Part shown: in pieces, positions 36,650-46,300 of the stretch
How positions within the stretch are numbered: position 1 is the first letter of the stretch
How the letters are laid out: each line of letters starts with the position of its first letter
Assembly (NCBI GenBank): GCA_963821735.1
Contig: CAWGFK010000055.1
Location: 1 to 64,000, forward strand
DNA length: 64,000 nucleotides
Source: Laspinema sp963821735
GTDB taxonomy: Bacteria; Cyanobacteriota; Cyanobacteriia; Cyanobacteriales; Laspinemataceae
Direction: 5' to 3'
The notes under the pieces: model-generated
The model's input: only the letters and a program-made list of their open reading frames with translations
The model's database searches: none
What the model was told of the DNA's origin: nothing
Made by a program: the position numbers and the translations under genes

Positions 36650-36711
36650 TAATAGAAAGAGAAAGCCAGAACACAGGACCGAAGAAAAATACTGAGGTCC
36701 TCGATGCAGTA

Positions 36712-36795
36712 GAAGTTAGAAACCGGGTTTCTTGAAAAAATCTTTACTTCATAAGCAACAAGTTTGGGCGAGAAACCCGGTTTCTTGTTCTCTTT
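36712..36795. repeat. AAACCGGGTTTCTT palindromic pair
   Basis: AGAAACCGGGTTTCTTG near 36,718 and AGAAACCCGGTTTCTTG near 36,771 flank about 35 bp. Both words are near-palindromic. Related words occur near 24,532 and 31,780 and a diverged one at 56,390. Probably a dispersed intergenic repeat. Confidence 0.65.
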
Positions 36796-36864
36796 ATTAA
36801 AAAAACCCTGGTCCGTAGCGTTCGCGCTTTCCTCTTTCTGTTTTACCCCCCTTTAACATCATGA

Positions 36865-37749
36865 GTGCCTCGACCCCAGATCCTACTTGTTTTTGATACA
36901 ACCTCTCTGTTAGCCGGTGATCCCAAGGTTTGGAAAGATTACAAACGGGTGGGGAGTTGTTTTGTCCCCAAAGTTGTCTTTGAAGCCATGCAGAACTTCG
37001 CCGATCGCGCTGCCGAACCGGGACAGGAGAAGACCGCAAAAGAATTTATGGCATTTTGGCCCAAAAGTGGCTGGCAGCAAACCACCGCCACGGCTACCCA
37101 TCGCAAGTTAACACCGCCTGAAGGGGCATCTTTGAGTTTCAGTGCCCGGTTAAGTTTAGAGATGGCTGAGGCTGCTTATGGTGTGGCCCTAGAACGGGAA
37201 GATGCGATCGTCGTCTTTGTCTGCAATGGACAACCCCTACTCAAACGGATCGCCGCCTTACGCCAAGATAATCTCTGTGGGATTACCTCAGCGAAGTTAT
37301 TACAGTGGGCTCGGGCGAAGAATGAACCGGAGGTGGTGACTCAGCAGGTGGAGAGATGGGAACAAAGCGATGACACCTCCGGAATGAGTACCGCCTCCAA
37401 AGCGCGATCGCCCTCCAAAGCCAACAAAAAAGCCGCAGTCTCCCGCAAATCATCCGCCAAGCGTCCCGCAGCAGCCAAACGAACCCAACCTATCCCCATC
37501 CAGGAAGAAATCATCGATGATTCGGCTTATGCACTCCAAAATCGCCGACGCGGATTTTACGTCAAACCCAAGAAATCCAATATTTTCGCTCAGTTAAGTA
37601 CCGCACTTGTCGCCCTAGTCATGGCAGCATTCATGATTACAGTCCTCGGCGTGATGTGGAAAATGGTCTTTCCCGAAACCTTTAACCCCTTTTGGCAAAA
37701 GCAAATCCAGCCCCAGCTAAAAAAATTACCCCCCATCCCAGGACTGTAG
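36865..37749 (+). CDS. PIN-domain protein with C-terminal membrane anchor
   Basis: A 294-aa frame with GTG start at 36,865 (VPRPQILLVFDTTSLLAGDP). The N-terminal 150 residues look like a PIN nuclease fold: FDTTSLL (first acidic residue), VPKVVFEAMQNF (second, Glu), then AIVVFVCNGQPLLKRIAALR. A basic low-complexity linker follows (SKARSPSKANKKAAVSRKSS), then one transmembrane helix (LSTALVALVMAAFMITVLGV) and a short tail. PIN domains are RNases; an anchored RNase is the inference. No antitoxin gene is next to it, so it does not look like a toxin-antitoxin operon. Confidence 0.78.
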   Translation: MPRPQILLVFDTTSLLAGDPKVWKDYKRVGSCFVPKVVFEAMQNFADRAAEPGQEKTAKEFMAFWPKSGWQQTTATATHRKLTPPEGASLSFSARLSLEMAEAAYGVALEREDAIVVFVCNGQPLLKRIAALRQDNLCGITSAKLLQWARAKNEPEVVTQQVERWEQSDDTSGMSTASKARSPSKANKKAAVSRKSSAKRPAAAKRTQPIPIQEEIIDDSAYALQNRRRGFYVKPKKSNIFAQLSTALVALVMAAFMITVLGVMWKMVFPETFNPFWQKQIQPQLKKLPPIPGL

Positions 37750-37780
37750 CCAGTTTAAATCAGTTTGCTATAAAAATAGC

Positions 37781-37820
37781 GAGGAAGTTTTCGCACACCT
37801 TGTAGTGCGAAAACTTCCTC
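37781..37820. repeat. Perfect 16-bp inverted repeat
   Basis: GAGGAAGTTTTCGCAC, an 8-nt loop, then the exact reverse complement. It lies 32 bp after the PIN gene stop and could end its transcript, though no T run follows. It directly precedes the 31-bp tandem repeats. Confidence 0.75.
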
Positions 37821-37823
37821 AAA

Positions 37824-37972
37824 GTTCGTAGTAACAACTTCAGTCGTTTGTTATGTTCGTAGTAACAACTTCAGTCGTTTGTTATGTTCGTAGTAACGAC
37901 TTCAGTCGTTTCTTATGTTCGTAGTAACGACTTCAGTCGTTTCTTATGTTCGTAGTAACGACTTCAGTCGTT
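37824..37972. repeat. 31-bp tandem repeat, five units
   Basis: Five phased units (starts 37,824, 37,855, 37,886, 37,917, 37,948) contain GTTCGTAGTAACGACTTCAG and TCGTT. The core AACGACTTCAGTCGTT is a small palindrome. The first two units carry AACAAC instead of AACGAC. The same unit recurs at 50,136, 55,859-56,026, 61,462-61,521 and within 48,901-49,099. Confidence 0.9.
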
Positions 37973-37979
37973 CCCCCTC

Positions 37980-38594
37980 CTATCCTTTTACCGCAACCCC
38001 TTTGTACAAATACCCCACCGTCTTAGGAATCTTAGGTGCATAAAAGCGATCGAGTTCCAAAATCCGAAACTGATTTTCCACTAAACTTTCAATTGGACGA
38101 TTCAAATGACATCCATCCCCCACAATTTTTTGCAGAGGCGTGAGGAAATTTTGCCACCCTTGAATCTTCGGTTCCTCACTCAATCCATGTTCCAAAAAGA
38201 AGAATTTTCCAGTAGATTTGAGAACCCGGTGAATTTCTGCTAAAGCCCGTTCCACTTGAGCAATACTACACAAAGTCCAAGTGCTCACCACACTATCGAA
38301 ACTTTCATCCGGAAACGGTAAAGTCTCGCCACTGATCACCCGAACTTCTACATCGATATCCGAGGACTTAATCCGGTTTTGGGCCAACTGATTCATCCCG
38401 GGATTTGGGTCTACCGTAGTGAGCTTTTGAACGGTTTCGGGATAATGAGGTAAATTTAATCCCGTTCCAAACCCAATTTCTAAAACATTGCCCGACACCT
38501 CAGATAAAACAGCTTCTCTATACTGTGAAATACGTGGATCGGACATGGTAACATCCATCAGCTTGGGTAGAATAACTTGTGAATAAAATTTCAT
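37980..38594 (-). CDS. Class I SAM-dependent methyltransferase
   Basis: 204 aa. Motif I (VLEIGFGTGLNLPHYP) binds S-adenosylmethionine; TTVDPNPGMNQLA carries the acidic ribose-binding residue. FDSVVSTWTLCSI and EIHRVLKSTGKFFFLEHG fit motifs II-III of Methyltransf_11. The order resembles small METTL7- or UbiE-like enzymes acting on small or lipid substrates; the actual substrate is unknown. The gene stands alone between repeats. Confidence 0.88.
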   Translation of the reverse strand: MKFYSQVILPKLMDVTMSDPRISQYREAVLSEVSGNVLEIGFGTGLNLPHYPETVQKLTTVDPNPGMNQLAQNRIKSSDIDVEVRVISGETLPFPDESFDSVVSTWTLCSIAQVERALAEIHRVLKSTGKFFFLEHGLSEEPKIQGWQNFLTPLQKIVGDGCHLNRPIESLVENQFRILELDRFYAPKIPKTVGYLYKGVAVKG

Positions 38595-38667
38595 GGTTAA
38601 TTAAAATAATGGGGATGTTCTTATTTTATTATAGCAAAAAAAATCTGACCCGAAATTCAAGCTTTAG

Positions 38668-38722
38668 CCCGCACCCTAAAGGGTGGGGCTATACGGACGA
38701 AGCCCGCCTGCGCGGGCTACCG
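38668..38722. repeat. Single copy of the GCACCC/GCCCGCC cassette
   Basis: GCACCCTAAAGGGTGGGGCT followed by a GGACGAAGCCCGCCTGCGCG segment matches the forward cassette unit at 34,528 with few differences. It lies between the methyltransferase gene's start and the end of the hybrid kinase gene. Confidence 0.8.
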
Positions 38723-38789
38723 TATTAAAATTCGTTTTGATACAATAGCCGGTTTTCAAATTGATAACAATCGAATTTTTTCAAGAGAT

Positions 38790-41700
38790 TTAATCATTTT
38801 TAACTAAAGATAAGGCTTTGATTAACTCTTCGAGACGAATCGGTTTGGTGATGTAATCATCCATTCCAGCCGCGAGACAGATTTCCCGATCGCCTTGCAT
38901 GGCATTGGCAGTCATGGCAATAATTTTCGGCTTATTTAATTGTAAGCGATCGGTATATTTTTTACAAATTTGACGAGTCGCTTCTAACCCGTCCATTTCG
39001 GGCATTTGCACATCCATGAGGATGACATCGTAGGATAGCCGCTGCAAGGCTTCTAAGACTTCGAGTCCATTATTTGCGACATCGGCACGATATCCCATAC
39101 GATCCAAGATTCTGAGGGCAACTTTTTGGTTGACGATATTATCCTCGGCTAATAAAATTCTTAAAGGAATTCGTTTCGCCATGTCTGCATCAATCAGAGA
39201 TTTCTTGGAACGGGTGGAAGTCTCATATTTGACCGGACTATTCGAGGAGGTTTCATCCAAAACTTGTATTAAAGTATTATACAGTTGAGACTGTTTAATG
39301 GGTTTATTGATAAACGCTGCAAATTTAACGGGAATTCCATCTATTTCTAACGATTCGGGTTTACCCATTGAGGTGAACATGACCAAGGGGAGGGATTGCC
39401 ATTGGGGTTGGAGTTGAATCCTTGCGGCGAGGGTTAATCCATCCATTTCGGGCATTTGCATATCCAAAATGGCGAGGTCAAAATGATTGCTAACTTCTAA
39501 AAGAGCTAAGGCTTCGGAACCGGATGCAGCATTGTGGGGAAACATTCCCCAATTTTGAGTTTGTTTGAGCAAAATTTGTCGATTGGTGGCGTTATCATCG
39601 ACAATGAGCAGTTTTTTACCTTTAAGCAAGGGCCGATCGCTCTGGTGATAGTCAGGGGAATCGATCGCCGTGGGGTTGGAGTGAGCAATTAAGGTAAAGT
39701 AAAAGGTAGAACCCACCCCTTCCTCACTTTCAATCCACATCCGACCCCCCATTAATTCGCTTAAGCGCTTGCAAATGGCTAGTCCCAATCCAGTCCCACC
39801 AAACTGACGAGTGGTAGAGGCATCGACTTGAGAAAAGGGCAGAAAGAGGCGATCGCGACGATGGGAAGGAATCCCAATACCCGTATCTCGAATGGAAAAT
39901 TGGAACTCGTAAGCAACCGGGGTAGATTCATCTGGCGATCGCGGTTGTAACCCAAGGGAGTTTCCCCATTCGCCGGATTAGCCGTCACTAAAGGAGTGGC
40001 AAGTTCTGCTTGAGAATCCCGAGAGGTTAACCGGGTGGCATTAACGGATACGAGGATTTCGCCGGTATGGGTAAATTTAACCGCGTTTCCAATTAAATTC
40101 ACTAAAATTTGCCGCAAGCGAGTCACATCAGAGATAATTTGTTTGGGCGTATTTACCTCGATTTGATATAATAATTCCAGCCCTTTTTCAGCAGCTTTGG
40201 GGGCAAACAAATCCAAGGCTTCTTCGATGCAAGTTTGCAGATTAAAGGGATGATTTTCTAGTTCGAGTTTGCCGGACTCAATTTTAGAGAAGTCGAGGAT
40301 ATCATTAATAATCGTCAGTAAGGCATCGCCACTGGTGCGAATGGTATCAATATAATCCCGCTGTTCATCGGTTAAATTCATATCCAGTAATAACCCCGTC
40401 ATGCCAATGACCGCATTCATGGGAGTCCGGATTTCGTGACTCATGGTGGCGAGGAATTCACTTTTGGCACGGTTGGCGACTTCAGCGGATTCTCGGGCTT
40501 GTTTTAAGGCTTGATTTTGCTCGGCGAGTTGCGATCGCGCGGCTCGTTCACGCTCAAGTAATTGCGATTGAGCTAAAGCAATACCGAGTTGCACTGCAAC
40601 CGCTTCGAGGAGTTCAATTTCCTGGGGTTCCCAATGGCGGAAGCGATCGCATTGATGGAAGCCAATGGTCCCATTTGGTTCCCCTTGATAGGAAGTGCGA
40701 ACGGCTAACATCGACTTGATTTGAACTTGATGGCAGAGGGGAAGTGCCTCCCGCAGCAAGGGGTCAATATTCACATCATCCGATGCCACGGCGCGATCGA
40801 GAGCAAACACCTTTTGAAGGTAGGGATTCCCTTCCACCGGAATTTTAAAGCCTATCATCGATGGATACCCAGGCTCTACATATTCTGCCACGGTATCTAC
40901 CGTACTCGCTTCCGGGGTATAAGAGAGAATCACACAACGATTGAGGTGAAAACCGCGACCCATTAAAGCTGTCGCCGTTTGTAAAATTTGTTGAGAATCT
41001 AAACTTTGGCGAATTTCTCGGGTAATTTGCCCCAGTAACAAGGTGCGTTGGTATTCAGCGCGGAATGCATTCTGGGCATTATCCCGTTCGATTTCCCCGC
41101 CAATCCACTGCGCCATCAAGGTCACCAGTTGGCGATCGCTATCTTTAAAGGCAGTATCCCGGGGACTATGGCTGGCAAAGCTCAGAGTCCCGTAAACCTC
41201 TGAGGCAACAAAAATCGGGGTACCAATATAGGCTTGGAGTTTACGGATTTTATAGGCACTATGGGTTTGCCACAGATCAGATTCGGCAGCGGATTCGATA
41301 CAGAGTGTAGTTTGTTCCGAGAGGGTATAAGCGTCATACGTTTGACTTAAATTGAACGCATCCCCGGGAAACAGCTTAAACAAACTGGTCGGAGGATAGC
41401 AAGTGGCGAGGATCTCGATGCGATCGCCCTCGACGCGCCCCAACATCCCTATTTCTAACTTAAATCGCTCAGAACCCATTGCTAACATCCGTTCAAGACG
41501 CTCTTGCAGGCTTAAATCCACCGCTGCTTGCACTTCAATCAGCGATCGCAATGCCGCCTCGGTTTCGCGCTGTTGTGCTTCGACAGCCTTGCGATCGCTG
41601 ATGTCGCTGCCAATCCCCAAATATCCGGTAATTTCCCCGGTGCGATCGCGTAGGGTCGAAATGGACAACAACACCGGAAACCGACTGCCATCTTTGCGAA

Positions 41701-42622
41701 TATATGACCATTCGTATTCGTCCGGTTTCCCCCGCTGGATTTTGGCGATAAATACCTCAAATCCAGGCGCTATCTCCACCCCCAGTTCTTCAGACAACTC
41801 CTGTGCCCTCTGGACCACTTCCTTATGGTCATGGAGAATCGCCGGACTCATTTTTCCGACCATTTCCTCGGCAGTATAACCCAGCCAGCGTTCAGCCGTG
41901 GCATTAAATGTATAAATAATCCCATCAATCCCCGTGGAGATAATCGAGTAGTTGGCACTATCTAAAATCGCCTGTTGCAGGGTGATGGTTTCTTCCGGAT
42001 TATCTTGAGGGGACTGTTGTTTATCCCGGTTTGGAAAAGCTGTTAGGGGAGGGTGCATCACCTCAGTGGGACGGGCGGATTGCGGGCGATCGCCTCCAGT
42101 ATCAGGACAATCATTCTCCTGAACTAGGGCGATCGCTTTCCCCGTAAGCGGATCAATAATCTGACGGACAACGACTGCCTGGAACCCTACATCGGTTTTC
42201 TGCGGTAACGCCTTCATCGGCATCAGTGGGTTAACAACCCCTCGGTGACGCAGAATCTCCGGACTCACCCCCTCTACCAACAGGGCCAAACGTCCTTCAT
42301 CAATCTCCATTCCCGAACAAAGGCAGGGAATCTGTACCGCTTCTCCCTGGGGATAAAACGTCCATTGTTCCATCGCCGTTTCCCCAGACTTCAACCGTTT
42401 GCAATAGCCCTTTAATCGAGGGCGGGTTGCCCCTAAAATCTCCCGGAAATCTCGCTGTCTGAGTTCTTCCAAACTCGCTGCACCCCAGAGTTGCAAGGCG
42501 GCAGGGTTCGCCCACCACAGTTGCAATTGTTCGAGATCGAACACCCAAATGGGCGATCGCAACCGGGATAAGCAAGAGGGCAGTTTAAATGGAGTCACGA
42601 CAGTTTTGTTGATTTCACACAT
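38790..42622 (-). pseudogene. Hybrid histidine kinase PAS-PAS-GAF-GAF-HisKA-HATPase-REC-REC, single frameshift
   Basis: Frames 42,622-39,779 (947 aa) and 39,788-38,790 (332 aa) form one protein of about 1,277 aa. It has PAS at about 20-70, PAS at about 215-340 (ILDSANYSIISTGIDGIIYT), two GAF domains (ERMLAMGSERFKLEIGML; LLLGQITREIRQSLDSQQIL), H-box ATMSHEIRTPMNAVIGMTGL, N box LIGNAVKFTHTGE, G box FGGTGLGLAICKRLSELMGG, and two receivers (AILDMQMPEMDG with KP; VILMDVQMPEMDG with TKP). Between N and G boxes the frame is lost at about 39,965-39,975; one more C in ACTCCC gives ETPLGLQPRSPDESTPVAY and FSIRDTGIGIP. No membrane helix is seen, so a cytoplasmic sensor is inferred. Confidence 0.87.
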
Positions 42623-42680
42623 AGATTATCACTTCAGCGGCTCATCCAGCTCGGAATTCTGTTGACAACGGTTTAATCTC

Positions 42681-42961
42681 TAGCCCTGTCAAGGTGTATT
42701 TGTAGGGGTTTGGTCACCAAACCCTCAAGGTGTATTTGTAGGGGTTTGGTCACCAAACCCTCAAGGGATGTAGGGGTTTGGTCACCAAACCCTCAAGGGA
42801 TGTAGGGGTTTGGTCTGATCACCCTCAAGGGGTGTAATGAGATCGCCCCAAAAAGAGAGCTGACCAAACCCCTAACATTAGGGCAGAAGAGGGTTTGGTG
42901 ACCAAACCCCTACCAGAAACAGCGATTTTTCGTTATTAAATTTACCACCTTGACAGGGCTA
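42681..42961. mobile_element. MITE-like element, copy 1, with terminal inverted repeats
   Basis: The ends TAGCCCTGTCAAGGTG and CACCTTGACAGGGCTA are exact reverse complements. The element is flanked by a 12-bp direct repeat CGGTTTAATCTC (42,669-42,680 and 42,962-42,973), as expected of a target-site duplication. Inside are tandem modules of GTAGGGGTTTGGTCACCAAA with CCCTCAAG. The right end has the hairpin word CGATTTTTCG and TTATTAAATTTACC, shared with copy 2 at 58,230-58,435. No coding capacity. The transposase, if any, is elsewhere. Confidence 0.8.
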
Positions 42962-42973
42962 CGGTTTAATCTC

Positions 42974-43363
42974 CTCACCCCTGTAATTAACCCTCTAGTG
43001 GAAGAATAAAGTCTCCACGAAAACCGGAGGATATCTCTTCTTAGGACTGATCCTAACTCCGATTGTCAAAGACTTACTTTACTATGACAACCCACCCTAC
43101 TCGTTCCTCCGCAAATGCCTCAACTCGATCGGGTACGGGTTTTGATAGACTAGCGATCGCCTGAAGAGGGTTTGGGGACCAAACCCCTACATCAGGGGAG
43201 GGTTTGGAGATCCAAACCCTCCCCTGATGTAGAAAGCAATTGTAAGGTGGACTTGAGCTTACCCTCCTGGTTCGTCCGCAAACTTGGGGAGGGAACCGAA
43301 GGGAGATGAACCCTGACTCAATCGCGCAATGGGTAAAACAACAGCGCCTGACGGAGGCTGAAC
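42974..43363. other. Spacer downstream of hybrid kinase with 21-bp inverted repeat
   Basis: The spacer has no gene. It contains a perfect 21-bp inverted repeat with a 4-nt loop at 43,187-43,232 (CTACATCAGGGGAGGGTTTG then G, and its complement). It carries the same TTTGGGGACCAAACCCC words that fill the MITE-like copy 1 and may end the 1,260-aa kinase transcript. Confidence 0.65.
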
Positions 43364-46300
43364 TTATCGAGGGGGGAGAGATTGAGTGCAAGTTCCCAGG
43401 CGATCGACTTGAGATTCTAAACTCAACAACAAGGGGGCGATCGCTTCAAACACTTGGGCCCGCACTTGCTCCTCGATTTGGCTGGAAATGGCCCCGATCG
43501 CCCGAGCACCCATATTCAGACTGGCTCCTTTAATCCGGTGAGCTTTTAACTCCACCGTACTCCAATCCTGGCGATCGCAGGCGGAACGAATCACCTCGAT
43601 ATCCCCTCGCAGGCTATCCACAAAGGCTCTGAGCAGGCGTTCTTGCAATTCCAGTTTACCTCGGGAAATCTCCTGGAGACGGACCCAATCCAGGGGTGGA
43701 TCTTCCAGGGTTCCCTCGGGTAAATCTCTAGGAGAGAAGGACCCGGTGGGTTCCAAGGTGCTAGAACTGCTGATTTTCTGATGGAGAGTGACTGGCGCTT
43801 GGGGATTTTCGGTCAAAGTGGGTTCCGGAGTCTGAAGGGGGATGATCTGGGGAATCCAGCGATCGAGTGCTGCCTGTAACTGTTCGAGGAGGACGGGTTT
43901 ACTAATATAGTCATCCATTCCTGCTTCCAGACACTTCTGGCGATCGCTATTCAGAGCATGAGCAGTCAAGGCAATGACGATGGTATGACGCCGGGTTCCT
44001 TCGCACCTTCGGAGTTCTCGGGTCACCTCATAGCCATCTTTCAGGGGCATCTGACAATCCATAAAGACCAGATCATAATCTTCACCCGCAAGGCGATCGA
44101 GGGCTTCGAGACCATTATTAACACAATCGGCATGGTAGCCCAAAGTATTCAGTTGAAAAACAATCACTTGTTGATTGATCTGGTGATCTTCGGCGATTAA
44201 GATTTTCAGAGGGGACAAAGGGGGAGGAGCTAAGGAGAAGGTGGAGTCCGAGAAGGGTTCTCCCGGAACCCCTTGGGGGCGCACAGACCCCTGGGGAGCT
44301 AAAACCTGCTGCAAGCTTTCCACAAACTGAGACCCCCGTAAGGGTTTGATGATATAAGCACTGATCCAATGGGGGGCTAAGGCTTCGGCGATCGCCCGTT
44401 GATTAAACTGAGCTAGGGCAATTGTCCGGGTTGTCGCCAAATTGGGTTCCTGCTTCAGAGCTTGTAACAGGGTTGAGCGATCGCCCTCCAGGAGGTTCAC
44501 ACTTGCCAAGATTGCATGATAGGGGGTTCCCTCTGCTGCCGCTGCGCGCAATGCACTCAGGGCGCTCTGAGGGTCCGTGACTTGATCCACCGTAATTCCC
44601 CAGCGATCGGCAAAATGCTGCACCGACTGACGATGCATGGCACTCTCATCGGCAACCAGCAGTTTTAGAGACTCCATCTCCAAGGTTGTCCCCCGGGAAT
44701 TTTCCCGTTCTGCGCGATTCTGCTGTACCGGCAGGGTAACAGTAAACCAGAACGTAGAACCCTGATGCAATTCACTTTCGACACCGATCTCTCCCTGCAT
44801 CAGTTCCACCAATTGTTTAGAGATAGCTAGTCCTAACCCGGTGCCGCCATATTGGCGGGTGGAGGAACTATCCACTTGGGAAAAGGATTGAAACAACTTG
44901 GTTTGATCCTGGGGTAAAATGCCAATTCCCGTATCGGTGACGGCAAATCGCAAGGTGACAGGATTGCGCTGGGCTGAGGGGAGGGCATCTGTTTCTGAGT
45001 TGGACTCTGCTGAGACGGCACTTACGGCGATCGACACTTCCCCACCTTCGGTAAATTTAATCGCATTGTTGACTAAATTCAGCAAAATCTGACGCAACCG
45101 TGCCGGGTCTCCAAACAGATGGCGAGGAACATTGCGATCGATGCAAATCCCCAAATCCAGTCCCTTTTCCTGGGCTGGAGCAACCATTAAATCCACCACG
45201 GATTCTATACATTCATCCAACTCGAAATCAATCGGGTTGAGATGCATTTCTCGCGCTTCTAATTTAGAAAAGTCGAGAATATCGTTAATCACCGTTAACA
45301 GATGTTCGGCACTGGAAAAAATTGTTTGAGCATAATGTTTTTGTTGAGGGTTTAATTCCGTTGCTAGGAGCAATCCTGTCATCCCGAGTACCCCATTCAT
45401 GGGGGTGCGAATTTCATGGCTCATACTGGCTAGAAATTCACTTTTGGCCCGATTCGCTGCCACTGCCGCCTGTTTCATCTGGGCTAAAACGATGTTTTGT
45501 TTGGCCAGCTTTTGGGAGATGCGGGTTTGCTCTGCCAGCAGTTGCGCTTGAGAGAGGGCAATGCTGACTTGGTTAGCGAGTTGTTGCAGCAGTTCGGTTT
45601 CAAATTGTGTCCATTGGCGGGGGATGGAGCATTGATGGGCAATCAGTAATCCCCACAATCGTTCCCGCAGGGGGTCCTCTGGGGTATCCCGTTGGAGTAA
45701 TGGCACGACGAGGTTGGCTTTGACCCCAATTCGTCTGAGCAAGTCCCGATAACAAGGGTGAATTTCTGCGGATTCAACATCACAGATGGCATTGACTCTG
45801 CCTTGTTTGTATTGTTCTAAATAGGTTGTGGGAAAGCAGGTATCGGTAATCTGATTTCCTAAGAGGGGTTGACAGGTTTCAACGACGGCTTCTTTGACGA
45901 CAATTCCGGTGCCATCGGCCATCAGTTGAAAGACGATCGCCCGATCGGCGTGGAGAACTTGTCGGACTTCTTCAACGGTGGTTTGGAGAATTTCTCCAAT
46001 ATCTAAGGATTGACGAATTTTGATGGTCAATTCTGCAAAGAGTTGAGCACGTTGATTCTGCTTGATAATTTCCTCCTGGGCTTCTACCCAATCGGTAATG
46101 TCTTCAGAAATTCCCATGAGATATTGAGGGGTGTTAGTGTCATCGATAATGGGGACTTTACGGGTATGAAGCAATCTCATCCCTTGGTGTGGAGTTTGAA
46201 CGGTTTCTAAGGGAATATCTGCCATTTGTTGGGTTAAGAGGGCTTGGCGATCGCTTTGAGTGAAAAAATCTGCTTCTTCTGGATGAAAGAGGTCATAGTC

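Noticed and set aside
36865..37749. PIN protein as the toxin of a toxin-antitoxin pair
   Set aside because: No small antitoxin gene lies next to it, and the C-terminal membrane anchor is atypical of VapC.
37824..37972. 31-bp tandem array as CRISPR
   Set aside because: Linkers are only 6 bp and identical; there are no spacers.
42681..42961. Repeat-rich spacer as a CRISPR array
   Set aside because: Units are tandem without unique spacers, and the exact inverted ends with flanking direct repeats fit a transposable element.
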